Positions 53,057-60,961 of a stretch of 64,000 bases of DNA are shown in pieces (position 1 is the first letter of the stretch; each line of letters opens with the position of its first letter). Location of the stretch: positions 62,001 to 126,000 of the forward strand of contig NZ_MAEJ01000007.1 of the NCBI RefSeq assembly GCF_009933175.1, given 5' to 3'. The notes under the pieces were generated by a model. The model saw only the letters and a list, made by a program, of their open reading frames with translations. It was not told the DNA's origin and did no database searches. A program made the position numbers and the translations under genes. The DNA comes from Candidatus Enterococcus huntleyi (GTDB lineage: Bacteria > Bacillota > Bacilli > Lactobacillales > Enterococcaceae).

Positions 53057-54576
53057 CAAGGATTCACCTCATTTATCAAGCTTTTGCGATCAATTTTGCC
53101 ATTTGGCGTCTGTAAAAGCTGGTCGACATAGACAAATCGCTGTGGAATCATATAATCCATAACGAATTCACTCAAAGATTCTTTAATCGCCTTTGTCAGC
53201 TGAAACTCTTTTTCATACGAATGGGCTTCAGGTACTACATAGGCAATCAGCTGCTCCACCTTGTGCTCCTGATATTTCGGTACGACTACCGCTTGCTTGA
53301 CTAAAGAAACGCTGCTCAGATGATGATCAATATCTTCCAACTCAATCCGGTAGCCATGAAACTTCACTTGAAAATCAATTCGGCCTTCATAAAGTAGCAA
53401 GCCGTCTTCCGTCACCCGACCACAATCACCTGTCCGATAAGCAGGCTGCCCTTGATACTCAAAAAAAGCAGCTTGTGTCTTCTCAGGATTATTTAAATAC
53501 CCCTTAGAAACGCTAGGTCCACTGATGATAATTTCACCCATCTGACCGTTTTCAATAATCGTTTCTGAGTCCGGATCCATGAAAAAAACCTGTGTATCTT
53601 CTTTAACATAGCCAATCGGAACACGGTTGTAAGTTTCCATTAACTCTGAGGTCACCAGCACGCCAGAAATAGCTACCGTTGCTTCGGTTGGTCCATACGT
53701 ATTATAGATTTCTGCCTCAGGAAAACGTTGCAACAATTCGACTGCTGTCTTTTTGGGAAGCTCTTCTCCACAAAATAAGAAACGCTCGATACTTGGTACA
53801 TGGTGCCCGTCAAACGTCGGCTCCATTAAACAAATTTTCATAAAACTAGGGGTCGAAACCCAAACATTAATGTCCAGCTTAGGCAACGTCGTAAACAAAG
53901 CTTTAAAATCATTGATCACTGATTTTTTTAGTGGCGCCAAGCTCCCACCTGATGTTAGAGCTGAATAAACACCCATCACAGATAAATCAAACGAATACGG
54001 CGCTTGAGATAAAAATTGTAGGCCTTCTCGCAAATTAAAATCACTCAACTCCCAGTTTACAAAACTGACTAGGTTATCATGACTAATTTGAACACCTTTA
54101 GGTACTCCTGTAGTCCCCGATGTGAAAATAATATAATAAGTCTGATCGCCCATAACCGGCTGTTTCTCATAGATCAATGATTCCGCACTAATTATCTCGT
54201 TCACTGTCTCTCGGTTAGTAATCGGAATCGACGTAGCCAATTCCTGCCAATCCCCAATACTGATAATCAGCGCTGGTTGTGCGACTGAAAGAATCAATTC
54301 TACACGATCCTTAGGCGTTGAACTTTCGATAGGTATGTACGCTCTACCCGTCTTAGAAGCTGCTAGAAAAGCCACCAACATCTCAAATTCTAATTCCCCA
54401 TAAACGACGATAGGCGCTTTACTTTTTATTGTTGCATCTAAATAGGCCGCTAGTTTATCAGACCATTCAGCTAATTGACCATAGGTATATGTGACTTGTC
54501 CCTCGCAATAAACGACTCGATCAGGTTCCCTACTTGCCCAATCTTCAATTGTTTGAACAATATTTGCTACTTTCAT
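53056..54576 (-). CDS. dltA: D-alanine-DltC ligase DltA
   Basis: A 506-residue ANL-family adenylating enzyme that activates D-alanine and loads DltC. Motifs: YIIFTSGTTGVPKGVQISHDN (P-loop), IYNTYGPTEATVAISG, YRTGDCGRVTEDGLLLYEGRIDFQVKFHGYRIE and the C-terminal Lys in TPNGKIDRKSL. The length is typical. The ATG has AAGGGGGG and lies 11 nt after dltX. Confidence 0.97.
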   Translation of the reverse strand: MKVANIVQTIEDWASREPDRVVYCEGQVTYTYGQLAEWSDKLAAYLDATIKSKAPIVVYGELEFEMLVAFLAASKTGRAYIPIESSTPKDRVELILSVAQPALIISIGDWQELATSIPITNRETVNEIISAESLIYEKQPVMGDQTYYIIFTSGTTGVPKGVQISHDNLVSFVNWELSDFNLREGLQFLSQAPYSFDLSVMGVYSALTSGGSLAPLKKSVINDFKALFTTLPKLDINVWVSTPSFMKICLMEPTFDGHHVPSIERFLFCGEELPKKTAVELLQRFPEAEIYNTYGPTEATVAISGVLVTSELMETYNRVPIGYVKEDTQVFFMDPDSETIIENGQMGEIIISGPSVSKGYLNNPEKTQAAFFEYQGQPAYRTGDCGRVTEDGLLLYEGRIDFQVKFHGYRIELEDIDHHLSSVSLVKQAVVVPKYQEHKVEQLIAYVVPEAHSYEKEFQLTKAIKESLSEFVMDYMIPQRFVYVDQLLQTPNGKIDRKSLINEVNP

Positions 54577-54587
54577 GAAATCCCCCC

Positions 54588-54737
54588 TTAAAATTCATTA
54601 TAAATAAACGTACCACCTTGAATATTTTTATAATGATAAAGATAAATTAATAGTAGGATAATGCAGAAATAGAAAGCCGTTTTCCCAATAAAAATTAAGC
54701 TATTTCGGATCGCTTCGTTTTTTATTAGCTGCTTCAT
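54588..54737 (-). CDS. dltX: Small D-alanylation membrane protein DltX
   Basis: A 49-residue protein with one membrane helix (about 14-34). The protein begins MKQLIKNEAIRNSLIF and ends KNIQGGTFIYNEF; the C-terminal FIYNEF-type motif is the conserved DltX signature thought to take part in D-alanine transfer. The ATG follows AAAGGAGGG by 6 nt. First gene of dltXABCD. Confidence 0.94.
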   Translation of the reverse strand: MKQLIKNEAIRNSLIFIGKTAFYFCIILLLIYLYHYKNIQGGTFIYNEF

Positions 54738-54818
54738 CAAATCCCTCCTTTTACATTTCTCTCTCTTTCTATTGTAAAAGCTAGGAGTAAATTAAAAGCC
54801 TCGAAAATGTAAATAGTT

Positions 54819-54837
54819 GATAAACTGATGATAAACT
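54819..54837 (-). promoter_or_regulatory. GATAAACT direct repeat upstream of dltXABCD
   Basis: GATAAACT occurs at 54819-54826 and 54830-54837, an 11-bp pitch, about 85-100 nt before the dltX start. The same unit recurs upstream of the serine hydrolase-kinase-regulator operon. This fits a tandem site for the OmpR-family regulator encoded next door. Confidence 0.65.
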
Positions 54838-54909
54838 CTTTACTTCAATTCTTAGGTTTTTATAATGATTCACCTAGACCTCGGCCATGTTTAGACCTTC
54901 TTCAGCTTA

Positions 54910-54963
54910 AAAAAAAATAAGAAAGACTTCTCACCACCATGGGTGTAAAAAGTCTTTCTTATA
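54910..54963 (-). terminator. Terminator of the hydrolase-kinase-regulator operon
   Basis: A perfect 13-bp stem ATAAGAAAGACTT / AAGTCTTTCTTAT (54917-54929, 54950-54962); on the minus strand an eight-T run follows. It insulates dlt from the upstream operon. Confidence 0.92.
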
Positions 54964-55050
54964 GCCGAGTCTTGCTCAAAAATACAGTTATATAGTGCAT
55001 TTATTTGAAATTGATTTTTGTTAGGCAGGACTTTATCGAAAATTTAGGCA

Positions 55051-55755
55051 TCACGGCTGAAATCTATAACCCGCTCCCCAAACGGTTTGAATATATTGTG
55101 GATTCGTCGGATCCTCTTCAACCTTTTCCCTTAATCGGTTGATATGTACCGCTACAGTTCGAATATTTCCTAGCGCATCCATTCCCCAAATTTTTTCGTA
55201 TAGCTGTTCCTTACTAAAAACGATTTCGGCATTAGACATTAAAAACAACAATAGTTCGTATTCTCTATGCTTACAATCCACTTCAACATCGTCAACATAG
55301 ACACGATGGGTTTGCGAATTAATTCTAATCTTACCTAAGTGAATTTCACCTTCTACTTTTGGCTCAGGACTCGCTTGTCTGCCTTTAATGCGTTCGTATT
55401 GGGCAATATTGGCCTTCACTCGAGCCACAAGCTCCGTCGGTGAAAAAGGTTTGGAAATATAATCATCTGCACCAAGCCCTAAACCTCGTAATTTATCCAA
55501 CTCTTCAGTCTTCGCCGTCACCATGATGATTGGAATATCGACTTTATCACGAATTCCTCGACAAATTTCATAGCCGTCCATTCCTGGCAGCATGACATCC
55601 AATAAAATCAGTTGGTAGTCCCCATTGACTGCTTCCTGATACCCCTTAGTCCCTTCACGTACGATGGATACCTCATAGCCTTCCATCTCTAAAAAATCTC
55701 GTTCAATCATTGAAATATCTTCATCATCTTCAATAATCAGTACTCGTTTGTTCAT
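55051..55755 (-). CDS. OmpR-family response regulator
   Basis: A 234-residue regulator. The receiver domain (about 1-120) has acidic pocket EDDED, phospho-acceptor D53 in LILLDVMLPGMDG, the T in IMVTAK and K in ISKPFSPTELVARV. The winged-helix output domain (about 135-234) shows YELLLFLMSNAEIVFSKEQLYEKIWG and RTVAVHINRLREKVEEDP. The ATG at 55755 sits inside the kinase gene's 3' end. It pairs with the preceding kinase; likely targets are its own operon and dltXABCD, judged by the shared GATAAACT repeats. Confidence 0.93.
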   Translation of the reverse strand: MNKRVLIIEDDEDISMIERDFLEMEGYEVSIVREGTKGYQEAVNGDYQLILLDVMLPGMDGYEICRGIRDKVDIPIIMVTAKTEELDKLRGLGLGADDYISKPFSPTELVARVKANIAQYERIKGRQASPEPKVEGEIHLGKIRINSQTHRVYVDDVEVDCKHREYELLLFLMSNAEIVFSKEQLYEKIWGMDALGNIRTVAVHINRLREKVEEDPTNPQYIQTVWGAGYRFQP

Positions 55756-57223
55756 CACCAACAGGTATTTCCCCTTTCTTCACTGGTAGTGTAATCAGAA
55801 TTGTTAAGCCACCAAACGAATGATTCCGCGCTTGGATTTTCCCATTCATACCTTCAATAATTTTCTTAGAAATCGCTAATCCTAAGCCATTCCCCTGGCT
55901 AGGATTCGTCCGTGATTTATCATCTCGGTAAAATAATTCAAAGAGGGTATCCAATTTTTTTGTCGCGATGCCTGAACCATTATCGGTAATTGATAGCAAT
56001 AGCTGATCGCCTTCAATTCGATAAGTCAGCGTCACGTAGACTTCCTCTTTATCTACATATTTTCGTGCATTCTCGAATAAATTCGTTAAAACAGTCCGAA
56101 ATTGGACCGGATCAATCTCAAGCAATACTTCTTCATCTGGTGCATCTAAATAGACAACCATGCCCTTTTCTTCATATTCATGCTGCATAAAATGAATCGT
56201 TTCATCAATCAATTTTTTGTTCGTTGTCTCAATTAAATTAAAAGGAAACTCCCCCGTATCCAACTTTGAAAACAAGAAAAGCTGTGCGATAATTTGATCC
56301 AAATCATCGATTTTATTTTTGATAATAGTAAAATACTTCTCTCTCATCTGAGGTGTACTCGCGACCCCTTTTTCTAAACCTTCAAGATACGCCTTAATCG
56401 AAGTCAGTGGCGTCCGTAAATCATGAGAAATTCCTGCAACAAGCTCACGTCGGTTGGTTTCTAATTTCGTCTGAGTCTCGACCGTCGTTTTCAACTGATA
56501 GGCCATCCCATTAAAATCTTTCACAACGGGTAAAAACTCATCTTGCTCCGCATAACGAATCTGATAATTCAGTTCCCCTGCTTGGATTTTATGAAAACCA
56601 TCAGTTAAAATCTCTAAAGGCTCCACAATACTTTTTGTGACAGTCTTCGTTAAATAACGGTTAGTTAAAATAATGATGGCGATTGTCCCAATGATCATCA
56701 CCAGAATAATTCGTGACAACACTGCTTGATAATCTCGATCCCACAATGGATCCTGATAATACAAATCATTATAATAATTATTATTGACTAAAATCACCTT
56801 GTACCTATTTGCTTCAAATGAAGTCACGAATATCTGATCTTTCAAATAACTATGTTCGCCTTCTTCACTATGAATTGTATCCGTCATCTTCTGATCAATG
56901 ATTTCCCCTACTGAATGGATTTGGTTTTCCCCTTGATAGACAGTTAACGCGATATTATCACTATAATACGACTCATAAAATTTCTGCATATCCGAGATAA
57001 TTCCTTTGTCTGTCGCCTCGTCTGAGGACCATTTAATCACTAAACTTTCGACAGCCGCATATTGAGAACGGAACTCTCTATTTTTATTCATTGCCCCTTC
57101 ATCAACGCCCCAGAAATACTGCCAAACCAGAATAAAGGCAAATGAAGCCACCAATAAACTCAATAACACTGGAATAACAATCATCAAAAGATGGGAGATA
57201 AATAAACGGCTCTTAATTGTCAT
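55730..57223 (-). CDS. Sensor histidine kinase
   Basis: A 497-residue membrane kinase. Two helices (about 8-35 and 165-188) flank an extracellular sensor domain of about 130 residues with many Tyr and Asn. HAMP (LTDGFHKIQAGELNYQI) comes next, then the dimerisation domain with phospho-His in GISHDLRTPLTSIKAYLEGL, and the ATPase domain with NLFENARKY, DNGSGIATKKL and GNGLGLAISKKII. The ATG at 57223 follows AGAGAGG; the frame is open 21 codons upstream. It overlaps the regulator gene and lies 85 nt after the serine hydrolase gene. Confidence 0.93.
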   Translation of the reverse strand: MTIKSRLFISHLLMIVIPVLLSLLVASFAFILVWQYFWGVDEGAMNKNREFRSQYAAVESLVIKWSSDEATDKGIISDMQKFYESYYSDNIALTVYQGENQIHSVGEIIDQKMTDTIHSEEGEHSYLKDQIFVTSFEANRYKVILVNNNYYNDLYYQDPLWDRDYQAVLSRIILVMIIGTIAIIILTNRYLTKTVTKSIVEPLEILTDGFHKIQAGELNYQIRYAEQDEFLPVVKDFNGMAYQLKTTVETQTKLETNRRELVAGISHDLRTPLTSIKAYLEGLEKGVASTPQMREKYFTIIKNKIDDLDQIIAQLFLFSKLDTGEFPFNLIETTNKKLIDETIHFMQHEYEEKGMVVYLDAPDEEVLLEIDPVQFRTVLTNLFENARKYVDKEEVYVTLTYRIEGDQLLLSITDNGSGIATKKLDTLFELFYRDDKSRTNPSQGNGLGLAISKKIIEGMNGKIQARNHSFGGLTILITLPVKKGEIPVGDEQTSTDY

Positions 57224-57308
57224 AGTCAGTTGAATCCTCTCTAAGTGAATTTTAATCATGGTATTTGATTCTGGTACTTGTTTCAATCTATTCTTATACG
57301 CTCAACTT

Positions 57309-58382
57309 TTATTCAGTTAGCGCCTCGTAAATCTGTTCAGCCATTGACCCCGTATCAATAGAGCCCGCCTGGTTACTGATAAGGATGACCAAGTTTTCAT
57401 TTTTTTCATCTCCATAGACACTCGTCGTATAACCACCGAGTGAACCACTGCTAATTTTTAGATGGTCAGAAAGCCACAATCCACTACTATAGCCGTTGGT
57501 CACAGTCTCTGTCATTTCATTATACATTTTTTCCGTCAGAATTTTGCCATTATTCTGCGCTTTTTGCACTTTCCACAAATCTCCAACAGACATAAATACA
57601 TTCCCTGCCCCTAACAAGCTAGAAAACAGGCGCCGGGAATCTGGATAAGAAGCCCAAGAAACTTGATAATCTTGTCCCGTTACCTCATCAAATGTATACG
57701 CCAAAGGAAATCCCAATTCTGTTGGAATTTGATTCCAAAAATAGGTTTGCTTTAGATTTAACGGTTCAATAATTCTTTCTTCAAATAATTCTTGATAGCT
57801 TTGCCCACTCACCATTGATAAAATACCAGCTAGCAGAGAGTAATTTGCATTCGTATAAGTAAATGATTGGTCCTCAGTAACTGACATCTCTGTCAGGACA
57901 AAATTAAGTTGTTCAGCTTGATTATCTAACAAACTATCCGGCTCAATCTCGTCCATCTCAATCCCTGAACGGTGATTCAGTAAATCTCGAATCGTTAGGT
58001 CATTCGCCTGTTCTACTTGAGGATAAAAGGCCTCAATCGTCTGATCATACGACAATCTCCCTTCAGAAACCAGCTGCTCCACCAACATCGCAGTCAAACT
58101 CTTTTGCACGGAAGCAATCGGATAAGATAGTGTCACCGCATTTCGCTGTTCCTCTTCCTGATTGGCATATCCATATGCTTGTTCATAGTAGACTTCGCCT
58201 TCTTGGGCCAACAAAACGACTCCTTTAAAATGCTGTTCATTCAGTAAACTATCCGTAAAAGCCGTTACTTCCTTTGGCTCTGCTTTCTTCAGCGGACGTC
58301 CGCCTGCAATTTTTACTACAATCATGCCCAAAAGAATGACTACTATAAACACTCCCCAGACAATCGTCATTTTTTTCTTCAC
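57309..58382 (-). CDS. Membrane-anchored serine hydrolase, beta-lactamase/PBP-like
   Basis: A 357-residue protein with an N-terminal anchor helix (about 10-30). The penicillin-binding fold shows the SxxK box in YPIASVQKSLTAML, the YxN box in FTYTNANYSLLAGIL, and a third-box equivalent SSGSLGGYTTS instead of KTG. Such class C-like hydrolases act as D,D-peptidases, esterases or D-amino-acid-releasing enzymes; resistance to beta-lactams is not implied. GTG at 58382 follows GAGGGTG; a TTG five codons upstream is less likely. First gene of the operon with the kinase and regulator. Confidence 0.87.
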   Translation of the reverse strand: MKKKMTIVWGVFIVVILLGMIVVKIAGGRPLKKAEPKEVTAFTDSLLNEQHFKGVVLLAQEGEVYYEQAYGYANQEEEQRNAVTLSYPIASVQKSLTAMLVEQLVSEGRLSYDQTIEAFYPQVEQANDLTIRDLLNHRSGIEMDEIEPDSLLDNQAEQLNFVLTEMSVTEDQSFTYTNANYSLLAGILSMVSGQSYQELFEERIIEPLNLKQTYFWNQIPTELGFPLAYTFDEVTGQDYQVSWASYPDSRRLFSSLLGAGNVFMSVGDLWKVQKAQNNGKILTEKMYNEMTETVTNGYSSGLWLSDHLKISSGSLGGYTTSVYGDEKNENLVILISNQAGSIDTGSMAEQIYEALTE

Positions 58383-58448
58383 ATTAGACACCCTCAATAG
58401 GTTTCAAAAAACCTTTTCTACCTATTCTAATTAGCATAACCGAAATAA

Positions 58449-58500
58449 ATAAACTGACAGTAAACTAGAAGTGAATGATTGATAAACTAGCAAGTTTATC
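58449..58500 (-). promoter_or_regulatory. GATAAACT repeat cluster upstream of the serine hydrolase operon
   Basis: ATAAACT (58449-58455) and GTAAACT (58460-58466) lie at 11-bp pitch; GATAAACT (58481-58488) faces AGTTTATC (58493-58500) across 4 nt as a perfect palindrome. The unit is the same as in the dlt leader. Confidence 0.65.
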
Positions 58501-58602
58501 CCTCCACTCCATTATTTTTTTCACATTTATTCTTCAGATAAAAAATCTAGAATAGTCCCAGTTATCGTACAATGTCCCTATAGAAAAAGCAAAAAGTAGG
58601 GC

Positions 58603-58631
58603 TTGAAACCGCTATTTATCCATGCTAAGCT
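58603..58631 (+). promoter_or_regulatory. Candidate promoter of the 21-residue peptide gene
   Basis: TTGAAA (58603-58608) and TAAGCT (58626-58631) are separated by 17 nt, about 35 nt before the peptide start codon. The -10 match is modest. Confidence 0.4.
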
Positions 58632-58666
58632 TGAAATAAAAACAAAAAGTTGAAAGGATGTTACTC

Positions 58667-58732
58667 ATGGTTTGGATTATATTAATTGTCATGGCCATTG
58701 CAATGTATCTCATTGTACGGGACAAAAAATAA
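58667..58732 (+). CDS. Putative 21-residue membrane peptide
   Basis: ATG-to-stop frame encoding a single hydrophobic helix (MVWIILIVMAIAMYLIV) with a short charged tail (RDKK). GAAAGGATG lies 7 nt before the ATG and a -35/-10 pair upstream. Its form resembles small hydrophobic stress peptides or type I toxin-like peptides, but no homologue is claimed. It is alone on the plus strand inside a 590-nt interval. Confidence 0.5.
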   Translation: MVWIILIVMAIAMYLIVRDKK

Positions 58733-58779
58733 GAAATACATAGCCCCATTTCGTTTAATTTTTTAGATTATCTTACCTA

Positions 58780-58825
58780 CAAAAAGGTAGGGCATACCTC
58801 AACTGGATATGCCCTACCGCTTTAC
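58780..58825 (-). terminator. Terminator of the MarR-GNAT operon
   Basis: Perfect 11-bp stem GGTAGGGCATA / TATGCCCTACC (58786-58796, 58808-58818), with TTTTT following on the minus strand. It also lies just after the small peptide gene on the plus strand, where the T-run is weak. Confidence 0.8.
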
Positions 58826-58970
58826 TGTTTCTACTATCTATTTCATCTCTTATTCACATGCCCACTCATTTAGTGAACTCCAATGGGAAAAATGTCTCCA
58901 CATCGCCAGACTAGTTAGGATGTGTCTCTCTTTTAGGCATAAAATTAAATAAAGAAGATAATCCTTCCTC

Positions 58971-59498
58971 TTAGAGCATCTTCAATAAAATCAAATCCGT
59001 CTGCTCCTCTTCCCCCATAAAGAAAGAATGAGCGCCGACTTCTTTAAATCCTTGCGTTTCATAGAAAGCACGAGCCTTTGCGTTAAATTCCCAAACGCCT
59101 AACCACAAAGAACTTTTATGCATTTCTTTTGCGACAGTCTCAGCTTTCTTTAGTCCAGCCGTCCCGTAACCCTTGCGTTTATGTTTCGACCGAATATAGA
59201 TTCTTTCAACTTCCAATGAATTCTTTTGAATATCTTCAGATTGTGCTTTGCCAACATTCAATTTAAGATAGCCTAGGATTTCTTCTCCTTGCTGCATAAA
59301 GTAAAAGAAACTTTCTGGATTCTTTAATTCTTTTGCCAATTGCTCTTCATTATACGACTGCGTTAAGTAATCTTCTAACGCCTCTTTTGTATTTTGTTCA
59401 GCAAAGGTATCTGTAAATGTTTCAATGCTAATCGAACGAAGAACTGATAAATCAGCTATCGTACACTGCTTCCACTCAAATTTTTCCATGTTATCCAA
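58971..59498 (-). CDS. GNAT-family N-acetyltransferase
   Basis: A 175-residue acetyltransferase. EVERIYIRSKHKRKGYGTAGLKKAETVAKE is the acetyl-CoA-binding motif A, and LGVWEFNAKARAFYETQGFKEVGAHSFFMG is motif B. The start resembles spermidine/spermine-type and small-molecule acetylases (SIETFTDTFAEQNT). ATG with GGAG. It follows the MarR gene by 3 nt, so MarR probably controls it. Confidence 0.88.
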   Translation of the reverse strand: MDNMEKFEWKQCTIADLSVLRSISIETFTDTFAEQNTKEALEDYLTQSYNEEQLAKELKNPESFFYFMQQGEEILGYLKLNVGKAQSEDIQKNSLEVERIYIRSKHKRKGYGTAGLKKAETVAKEMHKSSLWLGVWEFNAKARAFYETQGFKEVGAHSFFMGEEEQTDLILLKML

Positions 59499-59501
59499 CT
59501 C

Positions 59502-59954
59502 CTAATACGTTCGTTTCCCACCACTTTTGACAAAGTGCCAGTCTTCATCGACATTTTTTTTAACTTTGATTAATAACTCATGTAACACTTTTTGTTCTTG
59601 CTTCGTGAGCCCCTGTAAAGCCGCTTCTTTCGAATATTTATTTTCGCGAAGAATAAACGCGGCCTTTTCAGCTCCTTTATCAGTCGTTTCGAGATGAATA
59701 ATCTTTTTATTTTCCTGGTCAAGGACTTTAGTCACAAAACCTTTTTCAACCAATCGCTGGATAGCTCTAGAAGCCGTAGAACGATCAACTTTAATCATTT
59801 CAGCCAGCTGTTCAGGAATAATTCCTTTATTTTCATAGATCCTGACTAAATACACATATTGCCCACGAGTTAACTCAAACTCTTTAAACTCAATATTCGC
59901 AATCGAATCCAGTGCTCGCGCAATCACACCAATATCACGTAAGATACTCTCCAC
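59502..59954 (-). CDS. MarR-family transcriptional regulator
   Basis: A 150-residue winged-helix regulator. The DNA-binding part reads LTRGQYVYLVRIYENKGIIPEQLAEMIKVDRSTASRAIQRLVEKGFVTKVLDQENKKIIHLETTDKG, with a dimerisation helix at each end. GTG start with GGAGGTGAG. It is co-transcribed with the GNAT gene. A perfect 8-2-8 palindrome 35-52 nt upstream is its probable operator. Confidence 0.92.
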   Translation of the reverse strand: MESILRDIGVIARALDSIANIEFKEFELTRGQYVYLVRIYENKGIIPEQLAEMIKVDRSTASRAIQRLVEKGFVTKVLDQENKKIIHLETTDKGAEKAAFILRENKYSKEAALQGLTKQEQKVLHELLIKVKKNVDEDWHFVKSGGKRTY

Positions 59955-59988
59955 AGTCTCACCTCCATAAAATTATAATAACTAAATA

Positions 59989-60006
59989 TTGTTGCATTTG
60001 CAACAA
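59989..60006. promoter_or_regulatory. MarR operator palindrome
   Basis: TTGTTGCA-tt-TGCAACAA, a perfect 8-bp inverted repeat in the form typical of MarR-family sites. It overlaps the -35 region (TTGCAA) of a minus-strand promoter whose -10 is in the AT-rich TATTATAAT stretch near 59971-59979. Confidence 0.75.
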
Positions 60007-60044
60007 AAAGATAAATCCCGAATCCATTTTAAATCAAAAAAAAG

Positions 60045-60095
60045 AAAGATAACCTGTGCATCACTAGCAAAAACTAGTCACACACAGGTTACCTA
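60045..60095 (-). terminator. Terminator of the kdgA-kduD operon
   Basis: TAACCTGTG pairs with CACAGGTTA (60050-60058, 60083-60091), with an inner ACTAG/CTAGT stem; on the minus strand a T-rich run follows. Confidence 0.9.
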
Positions 60096-60144
60096 TCGTT
60101 TGATTGTGTATAAAAAAGATAATCGAGTATAGTTATCTATCTTA

Positions 60145-60948
60145 TTAAGGTTGTTTACCAATATAAGCTAAGATTCCGCCATCAACATATAAAATATGTC
60201 CATTAACAAAGTTAGATGCATCTGATGAAAGGAATACTGCTGATCCAGCTAAATCATCTGGTTCGCCCCAACGAGCTGCTGGTGTTTTAGAAATAATGAA
60301 TTGGTCAAATGGATGTCTTGAACCATCTTCTTGTAATTCACGTAATGGTGCTGTTTGAGGTGTTGCAATGTAGCCAGGTCCAATTCCGTTACATTGGATA
60401 TTCGCTTCACCAAACTCAGAACAAATATTTTTTGTTAACATTTTTAGTCCGCCTTTAGCAGCTGCATAACCCGCAACTGTTTCACGACCAAGTTCACTCA
60501 TCATTGAACAGATGTTAATGATTTTACCGTGACCTTTTTTGATCATTGATGGCAAGACAGCTTTTGACATAATGAATTGACCATTTAAGTCAATATCAAT
60601 TACTTGACGGAAATCTGCTGCTGACATTTCTAACATTGGAATACGTTTGATGATTCCAGCATTATTTACTAAAATATCAATTACGCCAACTTCAGCTTCG
60701 ATTTGTTTAACACCAGCTTCAACTGCGTCTTCATCTGTAATATCAAAAACAAATCCGTGTGCTTTGATGCCGATTTCTTTGTAGTTTTCTAAGCCTTTAT
60801 CTACGCCTTCTTGCGTACGATCGTTAAATACAATCGTTGCTCCAGCTGCAGCTAGACCTTTCGCGATTTCAAAACCAATTCCGTACACAGCGCCAGTTAC
60901 TAACGCAATTTTACCATCTAATTTAAACATATCCATTGAAAAACTCAT
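60145..60948 (-). CDS. kduD: 2-dehydro-3-deoxy-D-gluconate 5-dehydrogenase (KduD)
   Basis: A 267-residue short-chain dehydrogenase. Cofactor motif TGAVYGIGFEIA (about 17-28), NNAG, catalytic Ser in ICSMMSE and YAAAKGG (Tyr-x-x-x-Lys). In this operon it should interconvert 2,5-diketo-3-deoxygluconate and 2-keto-3-deoxygluconate. Gluconate 5-dehydrogenase is the alternative family label, but the adjacent kduI decides for KduD. ATG with GGAGGA. Last gene of the operon. Confidence 0.9.
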   Translation of the reverse strand: MSFSMDMFKLDGKIALVTGAVYGIGFEIAKGLAAAGATIVFNDRTQEGVDKGLENYKEIGIKAHGFVFDITDEDAVEAGVKQIEAEVGVIDILVNNAGIIKRIPMLEMSAADFRQVIDIDLNGQFIMSKAVLPSMIKKGHGKIINICSMMSELGRETVAGYAAAKGGLKMLTKNICSEFGEANIQCNGIGPGYIATPQTAPLRELQEDGSRHPFDQFIISKTPAARWGEPDDLAGSAVFLSSDASNFVNGHILYVDGGILAYIGKQP

Positions 60949-60961
60949 TTTTACATTCCTC

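Larger units (their letters stand above)
54738..55050. other. Promoter region of dlt and 3' end of the response-regulator operon
   Basis: About 310 nt: the dltX promoter region with GATAAACT repeats (54819-54837), then the terminator of the regulator operon (54910-54963). On the minus strand, TACAAT near 54765-54775 is a possible -10 element. Confidence 0.5.

Noticed and set aside
57309-58382. Calling the serine hydrolase a beta-lactamase resistance gene
   Set aside because: SxxK and YxN are present, but the third box is not KTG and the protein is membrane-anchored; the family is mostly non-resistance hydrolases.
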